Source: a virus
Reading direction: 5' to 3' (one strand)
Virus record (IMG/VR): IMGVR_UViG_3300020020_000010
Span: 1-42,351 of that record
DNA length: 42,351 nucleotides
Shown here piece after piece: positions 39,132-42,351 of the stretch (position 1 is the stretch's first letter; every line of letters begins with the position of its first letter). The notes under the pieces were generated by a model. It was not told the DNA's origin. It was given only the letters and a program-made list of their open reading frames with translations, and did not search any database. Made by a program: the position numbers and the translations under genes.

Positions 39132-39604
39132 ATGGTAACGGTGAACAGGCGGCGATGGGCGACGACGAGCGGGCACGGCAGATGGTCGAGGAGGGGCTCA
39201 ACGCAGTGGCCAGGATCCAGCAGGAGCGTGACAACTGCGCCAAGCAGCTGCAGGTGACGGGGTCGCAGCTGCGCGGTGCCGAGACGGAGCTGGCGGCGCT
39301 GAACCTTGCGTATCAGCGGCTGCTCGGCGAGATCGAAACCTACCGCCGGGAGCGGGATCTCGCGGTGGCGCGCCGCGCCGAGGTCGAGGCGGTGTTCAAT
39401 GCGGCACTGCAGATCCTGATGAAGTACCGCACGCCGACGGTCGCGGAGGAGAACACGCTGCAAAAGGAAACGCCCACCGAGGTGGTGGGCGATCCAGAAG
39501 AGCCGTTGATGTTCTCGCTACCCGGTAAGCAGCGCCGCCCAGATCAGCACAGTCGCGATGAACAGGGCGATCGCGACCGCCTCGACGAGCGTGGCCATAG
39601 CTAA
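39119..39604 (+). CDS. Coiled-coil protein at the end of the rightward early operon
   Basis: The 161-residue protein starts at 39119, or at the ATG at 39128 that overlaps the upstream stop. Residues 30-105 are a long coiled coil (EEGLNAVARIQQERDNCAKQ, GAETELAALNLAYQRLLGEI). The last 35 residues are Arg/Asp/Gln-rich and lie antisense to a tiny membrane ORF and across a terminator-like hairpin for the leftward operon. The C-terminal tail may therefore be accidental read-through of non-coding sequence. Function unknown. Confidence 0.65.
   Translation: MQAMNGNGEQAAMGDDERARQMVEEGLNAVARIQQERDNCAKQLQVTGSQLRGAETELAALNLAYQRLLGEIETYRRERDLAVARRAEVEAVFNAALQILMKYRTPTVAEENTLQKETPTEVVGDPEEPLMFSLPGKQRRPDQHSRDEQGDRDRLDERGHS
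39471..39491 (-). terminator. Terminator for the short leftward operon
   Basis: CGCCCACC (39471-39478) pairs with GGTGGGCG (39484-39491) around a 5-base loop. On the minus strand the stem is followed by TTTCCTTTT, a proper Rho-independent signal. It lies inside the convergent coiled-coil gene and ends the 40759-to-39518 transcript. Confidence 0.8.
39518..39598 (-). CDS. 26-aa membrane peptide
   Basis: A 26-codon ORF starts two bases after the stop of the 39601-39810 gene and ends shortly before the leftward terminator. Nearly the whole peptide is one hydrophobic helix (VEAVAIALFIATVLIWAALL). It has no strong ribosome-binding site, but the tight spacing allows reinitiation. It may be a real small membrane protein. 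Confidence 0.45.
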   Translation of the reverse strand: MATLVEAVAIALFIATVLIWAALLTG

Positions 39605-39810
39605 ACCACCACGCAGTCGTTGAGGATGACGCGCACGGTCTTGCCCGACTTGTCGAGCAAGACCGTCGCGATCTCGATGTCGACAGTGCGCGCGCCGGTC
39701 AGCAGGCGCGCGCGGGTGCCGACCTTGCCATAGCGCGAGGTCTTGACGACCTCGCCATAGCGGTCACCCATCATCCAGCGGTCGGTGTAGGCGGGGATCT
39801 GTACGCGCAT
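39601..39810 (-). CDS. Small beta-rich conserved phage protein
   Basis: The 69-residue protein begins MRVQIPAYTDRWMMGDRYGE, followed by strands (RTVDIEIATVLLDKSGKTVR and VILNDC). The start IPxxTDRWMxGDRYGE is a signature I recall from small early phage proteins. GAGGAG lies just upstream, from the end of the previous gene. The fold is probably a small SH3-like barrel. Function unknown. Confidence 0.7.
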   Translation of the reverse strand: MRVQIPAYTDRWMMGDRYGEVVKTSRYGKVGTRARLLTGARTVDIEIATVLLDKSGKTVRVILNDCVVV

Positions 39811-39811
39811 G

Positions 39812-39988
39812 TCACTCCTCCGTCACGGTGATGATGTCGCCCTCAGACATCGACATGCACGAGCTGATCAGGTCGATGACAGCCTGCGCGATGCGTTCGT
39901 CGGTGGCGTCGTTGTAGGGGATCTTGACGCGATCCAGCACGCCGCCCTTGCCGCTCCAGGTGACGATGGTCTTGGTGGGTTCGCTCAT
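39812..39988 (-). CDS. Small hypothetical protein
   Basis: A 58-residue ORF runs from the ATG at 39988 to the TGA at 39814-39812, with the shared CAACGGAGCA box just upstream. The sequence starts MSEPTKTIVTWSGKGGVLDR and ends SEGDIITVTEE, with a helix around RIAQAVIDLISSCM. It is too short for many gene finders, but the conserved leader box supports expression. No family was recognised. Confidence 0.7.
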   Translation of the reverse strand: MSEPTKTIVTWSGKGGVLDRVKIPYNDATDERIAQAVIDLISSCMSMSEGDIITVTEE

Positions 39989-40015
39989 GGTGTTGCTCCG
40001 TTGGTTTGAGGAATA

Positions 40016-40038
40016 CTCGCAGCCGATCAGGCTGCGAG
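40016..40038 (-). terminator. Hairpin overlapping the stop of the leftward 40027-40320 gene
   Basis: CTCGCAGCC (40016-40024) pairs perfectly with GGCTGCGAG (40030-40038) around GATCA. On the minus strand TATTCC follows, so it is a weak intrinsic terminator or an mRNA stabiliser between two leftward genes. Confidence 0.6.
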
Positions 40039-40320
40039 GTGCTTGCCGCTGCGCGCCACGACGCGCAGCGTGCGGACAGGCGTCACGTTGGTGTGCGCCT
40101 GGATGAACTGGCGCGACAGGTGCTCGCGCACTGCGGCCATGTCGAGCGTCTCGCGCTCGCTCTCGGCGATCGAGAGGCGGAACTGCTCGCCCTCGTAGGA
40201 TCCTGCGGACAGATCCGCGAGCGCTTCCTTGAGTGCCTTCTCACGCAGGTTCAGCTCGGCCAGCTCGGCCTTGAGCAGGCCGTAGGCGTCGATCAGCTGC
40301 TTCAGGTTGGATTTGGTCAT
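40027..40320 (-). CDS. Conserved phage protein with N-terminal coiled coil
   Basis: The ATG at 40320 carries the CAACGGAGCA box. The 97-residue protein has a coiled coil (LIDAYGLLKAELAELNLREK) followed by GEQFRLSIAESERETLDMAA and VREHLSRQFIQAHTNVTPVR. The pattern YEGxxFRxxxxExxRxTLD...AHT is a widespread small phage family of unknown function. It is the first gene after operator site C. The stop lies within a hairpin. Confidence 0.75.
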   Translation of the reverse strand: MTKSNLKQLIDAYGLLKAELAELNLREKALKEALADLSAGSYEGEQFRLSIAESERETLDMAAVREHLSRQFIQAHTNVTPVRTLRVVARSGKHLAA

Positions 40321-40339
40321 GTCGTTTGCTCCGTTGGGA

Positions 40340-40361
40340 CCGTTAATTGCCGGGTAATTAG
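40340..40361 (-). promoter_or_regulatory. Leader element shared with the 40759 gene
   Basis: On the minus strand CTAATTACC, four bases, then AATTAACGG. The same element occurs at 40796-40817 with two differences. Here TAATT/AATTA can form a short stem. It lies in the leader between promoter C and the CAACGGAGCA box. Confidence 0.6.
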
Positions 40362-40375
40362 TGTCCGGTTTGCGA

Positions 40376-40413
40376 GGTATAGGACCGCCTGACAGGGCTG
40401 TCAAGCGGTCCTA
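40376..40413 (-). promoter_or_regulatory. Shared promoter/operator, site C (near-perfect 34-bp palindrome)
   Basis: On the minus strand TTGACA (40404-40399), 17 bases, TATACC (40381-40376). The 34-bp element at 40380-40413 is palindromic throughout: TAGGACCGC/GCGGTCCTA outside and TGACAG/CTGTCA inside, with one mismatched position pair. It drives the 40027-40320 gene. A weaker promoter could also fire rightward, given the symmetry. Confidence 0.85.
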
Positions 40414-40420
40414 TTAGGCG

Positions 40421-40759
40421 TCACTTCACGAACTTCTTGGCGTCGCGCTTGAGTGCCCGTGTCATGCGGCGCTCGACGAAGGCGGTCGCCTCTTCTGCGG
40501 TCTTGACCCGGCCAGGGCGGGTCGAGGCGCCGTAGTGACGGCCGTCGCGGGTGGGATAGCTGTAGACCTCGATGTGACGCAGCGGCTCGCCACCGTAGAT
40601 CCAGCCGCCGGTGGTGCCCTCTGGCAGCAGCTCGACTGTGACGTTCGAGATCTTCCAGCCGTAGCCGACCTCGCGGCCCTGCTTGTCCTTGAAGCCGTAG
40701 TTCTGGTGGCCGCGGGTGGCTTCGCCGTAGCGCTTCTTCATGTAGCGGTGGTCGTTCAT
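40421..40759 (-). CDS. Hypothetical basic protein
   Basis: The 112-residue protein starts at the ATG at 40759 with the CAACGGAGCA box. It has an Arg/Lys/Gly-rich N-terminus (NDHRYMKKRYGEATRGHQNY), a beta-rich middle (YGWKISNVTVELLPEGTTGG, IEVYSYPTRDG), and a basic helix at the end (FVERRMTRALKRDAKKFVK). It is the first gene of the short leftward operon. Nucleic-acid binding is likely from charge, but no family was recognised. Confidence 0.7.
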   Translation of the reverse strand: MNDHRYMKKRYGEATRGHQNYGFKDKQGREVGYGWKISNVTVELLPEGTTGGWIYGGEPLRHIEVYSYPTRDGRHYGASTRPGRVKTAEEATAFVERRMTRALKRDAKKFVK

Positions 40760-40790
40760 TTGTCGTGCTCCGTTGTTGTCAAGCTGTCTG

Positions 40791-40825
40791 ATGGCCCGTT
40801 AATTACCCGGTAATTAGCGGGCCAT
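40791..40825 (-). promoter_or_regulatory. Leader stem-loop with shared TAATTACC element
   Basis: ATGGCCCG (40791-40798) pairs with CGGGCCAT (40818-40825), and TAATTAC (40800-40806) pairs with GTAATTA (40810-40816). The core 40796-40817 matches 40340-40361 at 20 of 22 bases. It lies between the leftward promoter D and the 40759 start codon. Confidence 0.7.
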
Positions 40826-40830
40826 TCCGT

Positions 40831-40895
40831 CTGATAGGACATCCTGACCGCCCTTGTCAAGCCTGATTGACAGCCCAGTCACGCTGTCCTAATAA
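40831..40895. promoter_or_regulatory. Shared divergent promoters/operators, site D
   Basis: Leftward: TTGACA (40860-40855), 18 bases, TATCAG (40836-40831). Rightward: TTGACA (40867-40872), 17 bases, TAATAA (40890-40895). Each contains TGAC-N6/7-GTCA over the -35 and GTCCTA running into the -10, as in sites A-C. The rightward unit serves the HTH gene at 40928 and the leftward unit the 40759 gene. Confidence 0.85.
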
Positions 40896-40927
40896 GGGGT
40901 CATAACCCACGAATGACGGAGGTTTTG

Positions 40928-41173
40928 ATGACTAAGGACACGACCTGGATGGCCAAGCGCTCGATGTCGCCACGCGAGGTCGAGCGTACGGTCAAGGCAC
41001 TGGGACTGACGCAAGCCGCGGTGGCGCGCTTTATCGGGCGCTCCGAGCGCACGCTGCGACGCTACATCCTGGGCGATGCCGAGATGCGGCCAGCTGAGGT
41101 GCTGCTGCTGCGCGCCTGCCTGGAAGAGGGCTGGGAGCCTGTCATCCCGCCGTGGACGCCGGGGAGCAACTGA
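40928..41173 (+). CDS. Helix-turn-helix regulator beside operator D
   Basis: The ATG at 40928 has GGAGG six bases upstream and is preferred to 40913. The 81-residue protein has an HTH at about 27-50: LTQAAVARFIGRSERTLRRY, with the recognition helix SERTLRRYI, followed by a PAEVLLLRACL helix. The fold is XRE/Cro-like. It lies directly downstream of the rightward promoter in site D, so it is a strong candidate for the protein that binds the TGAC-N6-GTCA palindromes and represses itself. It is coupled to a tiny membrane ORF. Confidence 0.8.
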   Translation: MTKDTTWMAKRSMSPREVERTVKALGLTQAAVARFIGRSERTLRRYILGDAEMRPAEVLLLRACLEEGWEPVIPPWTPGSN

Positions 41174-41238
41174 TGCTGGTCGATCGCGCCTGCACCGTGC
41201 TGGCTATTGTCGGCATCCTCATCGTGCTGTTCCGATAA
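41173..41238 (+). CDS. 21-aa membrane peptide
   Basis: The ATG at 41173 overlaps the HTH gene's stop (TGATG) with GGGGAG upstream. The 21 residues (MLVDRACTVLAIVGILIVLF and Arg) form one transmembrane helix with a charged tip. Tiny coupled membrane peptides are seen in phage immunity and lysis-control regions, but no function can be assigned. Confidence 0.55.
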   Translation: MLVDRACTVLAIVGILIVLFR

Positions 41239-41347
41239 CGCCCGCTTGACGCCACCACGTCGGGGCGCGCATGTTCCGGTGCTAAAGCACGGGCGCAGCG
41301 CGCCCCTTTGGCGTTTCAACACAGTGGCCTACGGTAAGATCGCGGGA
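41239..41347 (+). promoter_or_regulatory. Non-coding gap with terminator hairpin and candidate promoters
   Basis: GGGCGC (41291-41296) pairs with GCGCCC (41300-41305), followed by CTTTGGCGTTTC, a terminator-like hairpin for the HTH operon. TTGACG (41246-41251) with CATGTT 18 bases on, and TAAGAT (41335-41340) eight bases before the next ATG, are weak promoter candidates for the late operon. No other gene is visible. Confidence 0.45.
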
Positions 41348-41524
41348 ATGCTCGACGCTCAGCTCAGCAAGACTGAGGCCGAGCTGAGCCAGGAGATCGC
41401 GCAGCTGCGCCGTGACGTCGAGCGCCTGCGCCGTGACATGGACAAGCTGCTGTCGTTCCTGCTCAACGCGACGCCAGGATCTCGCGGGGCTGAAGGAGGG
41501 GAACATGACCCCAGGACCAAATGA
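41348..41524 (+). CDS. Small coiled-coil protein
   Basis: A 58-residue protein starts at the ATG at 41348 and ends in an ATGA overlap with the next gene. It is one long charged helix with heptads (AQLSKTEAELSQEIAQLRRD, VERLRRDMDKLLSFLL), so it is probably a trimeric or dimeric coiled coil. The start lies eight bases after a TAAGAT -10-like box, so the mRNA may be leaderless. An in-frame start at 41207 would include the hairpin region. Function unknown. Confidence 0.6.
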   Translation: MLDAQLSKTEAELSQEIAQLRRDVERLRRDMDKLLSFLLNATPGSRGAEGGEHDPRTK

Positions 41525-41757
41525 CTAAGATGGCAGCCGATTTGCGGTCTTTGTGCCGCTCGTACACCGAGACGACGGTTCGCACCGTTGCCGGCATTGC
41601 GCAGAAGGGGCCAAAGGACAGCGACAAGCTGACCGCGATCGCGATGCTGTGGGAGCGCGGCTGGGGCAAGCCGGTGCAACCGCATGCCGGCGCCGACGGC
41701 GAGGGCGACATTCGCGTGACGATCCGAAACATCATCAACGGCGAGGACAAGACATGA
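41521..41757 (+). CDS. Terminase small subunit candidate
   Basis: The 78-residue protein has DLRSLCRSYTETTVRTVAGI (about 7-26), then KLTAIAMLWERGWGKPVQPH (about 36-55). The signature A/YTExxxxTLxxI...LLxRGWGKP belongs to small helical proteins found upstream of TerL in many alphaproteobacterial phages and prophages and is often called terminase small subunit. The tail IRVTIRNIINGED matches the same family. It would recognise phage DNA and load TerL. Because two other small ORFs lie closer to TerL, the assignment is tentative. Confidence 0.65.
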   Translation: MTKMAADLRSLCRSYTETTVRTVAGIAQKGPKDSDKLTAIAMLWERGWGKPVQPHAGADGEGDIRVTIRNIINGEDKT

Positions 41758-42011
41758 GCGCGACCGAATACACAGGCACGAGGGTCGATGGCGGATCACT
41801 TGGCGCGCACCGCGTGCGCGAGAGTTTCAACCCGTCCGAGGACAACGTCGTTGATCAAATCAAGCGGGCGACTGCGGATCTGATCGATCTCGTCGAGACG
41901 CTGCATCGCTCCGACGGCGACGGCGAGCAGCGGCGCCTCATTGCGCTGGCGCAGACGCACTACGAGAACGCCGCGATGTGGGCGGTGAAGGCGGCGACCA
42001 CGCCGAAATAG
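41754..42011 (+). CDS. Acb2/Tad1-type cyclic-nucleotide sponge (anti-CBASS)
   Basis: The true start is the ATG at 41754; the open frame upstream is the shadow of the previous gene. The 85-residue protein has VRESFNPSEDNVVDQIKRAT then ADLIDLVETLHRS, and ends IALAQTHYENAAMWAVKAAT. This FNPS...VDxIKRxxADLID...AMWAVKAATK helical hairpin is the Acb2/Tad1 hairpin family (as in T4 Vs.4 and Pseudomonas phage Acb2). Those proteins bind cyclic oligonucleotides and so block CBASS, and some also block Thoeris. The short length, about that of Acb2, suggests a stand-alone sponge that assembles into a hexamer. It is expressed with packaging genes. Confidence 0.85.
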   Translation: MSATEYTGTRVDGGSLGAHRVRESFNPSEDNVVDQIKRATADLIDLVETLHRSDGDGEQRRLIALAQTHYENAAMWAVKAATTPK

Positions 42012-42034
42012 CCGGCCCAACCAGGGAGGCGACC

Positions 42035-42211
42035 ATGTCGCTCGGATTGGTCTTCTGGATCTTGATGCTGATCTGGCTGCTGTTCGCGTTGGCGTGGAAT
42101 TGGAATTGGGCCGGCATCGCAGCGCATGGCCCGCTCGGCAACTCGCTGCTGCTGTTCCTGCTGTTCCTGCTGTTGGGCTGGCGCGTGTTCGGCGCGCCTG
42201 TTCATGGCTGA
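42035..42211 (+). CDS. Two-helix small membrane protein
   Basis: The ATG at 42035 has AGGGAGG upstream. The 58-residue protein has two hydrophobic helices, LGLVFWILMLIWLLFALAW (about 3-21) and NSLLLFLLFLLLGWRVFG (about 35-52), joined by a Trp/Asn/Gly loop. It resembles small membrane proteins before TerL in other Rhizobiales phages; a holin role is possible. Its stop overlaps the next gene, which crosses the contig ends. Confidence 0.65.
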   Translation: MSLGLVFWILMLIWLLFALAWNWNWAGIAAHGPLGNSLLLFLLFLLLGWRVFGAPVHG

Positions 42212-42351
42212 TCCCTACAGCATTGAAGAGATCCGCGGAGCGGTCGCGCGCGGCTGGTGCGCTGACAAGAACCGCAACAAGGAAATGGACAGCGACCTCG
42301 CTGAGGCGATCGCGCAGGAGATCTTGCGCATGCTGCGCGCCGGGGTGCCGA
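42204..42351 (+). CDS. Small hypothetical protein upstream of TerL (N-terminal part; continues at base 1)
   Basis: The ATG at 42204 starts MADPYSIEEIRGAVARGWCA, and the frame runs off the right end in the duplicated 127 bases. Joined at the circle it continues at base 1 and stops at 181-183, giving 67 residues. See the left-end entry for its relation to TerL. Confidence 0.8.
   Translation, partial: MADPYSIEEIRGAVARGWCADKNRNKEMDSDLAEAIAQEILRMLRAGVP
42225..42351. repeat. 127-bp terminal direct repeat, right copy
   Basis: This copy is identical to bases 1-127 and shows that the contig closes into a circle of about 42,224 bases. Confidence 0.95.

Overview
This window is a complete tailed-phage genome rather than a chromosome fragment. 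The first 127 bases recur exactly as the last 127, and an ORF cut by the left end continues perfectly through the right end. The contig is therefore circular or circularly permuted, with about 42,224 unique bases. Composition is GC-rich, genes are dense, and ATGA/TGATG start-stop overlaps are common. The gene families (GcrA-type regulator, PEP-CTERM protein, Rhizobiales-phage small ORFs) point to an alphaproteobacterial host, probably Rhizobiales or a relative. The head-tail genes suggest a short-tailed (podovirus-like) virion: there is no tape measure, sheath or major tail tube gene, but there is a transglycosylase-bearing internal protein. No integrase, DNA polymerase, RNA polymerase, tRNA or classical endolysin was recognised.

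Layout, reading circularly. (1) Rightward packaging and virion genes, 40928-42351 then 1-25702: an HTH regulator, tiny membrane proteins, a small-terminase candidate, an Acb2/Tad1-type anti-defence protein, TerL, a putative lipoprotein, portal, a large structural protein, two IPT/TIG Ig-like proteins, scaffold, major capsid protein, head-tail adaptor, collagen-like fibre, a large tail protein, a GNAT-like protein, an S74-chaperone protein, a transglycosylase protein, a tail fibre and a holin-like protein. A strong terminator follows at 25757-25792. (2) Leftward genes, 31838 down to 25803: many small proteins, several with zinc ribbons, a cysteine-peptidase-like protein, and at the distal end a PEP-CTERM surface protein of visibly lower GC. 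(3) Rightward early and replication genes, 31893-39604: HTH regulator, GcrA homologue, VRR-NUC nuclease, PD-(D/E)XK nuclease, ssDNA-binding candidate, primase-polymerase/helicase fusion, then a repeat- and palindrome-rich stretch that is a good origin candidate. (4) A short leftward block, 40759 down to 39518.

Regulation is unusually legible. Five promoters at four sites (27.2, 29.8, 40.4 and 40.85 kb) share a TTGAC(A/C) -35 box embedded in a TGAC-N6/7-GTCA palindrome and a GTCCTA element leading into the -10. Site 40380-40413 is a near-perfect 34-bp palindrome. Five leftward genes share a CAACGGAGCA box at the ribosome-binding site, and two of their leaders share a 22-bp element. A separate divergent control region at 31845-31893 has two back-to-back promoters whose -35 boxes form the arms of one 18-bp palindrome, and both transcripts would start at or next to the ATG (leaderless). 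This looks like a compact two-operator early switch.
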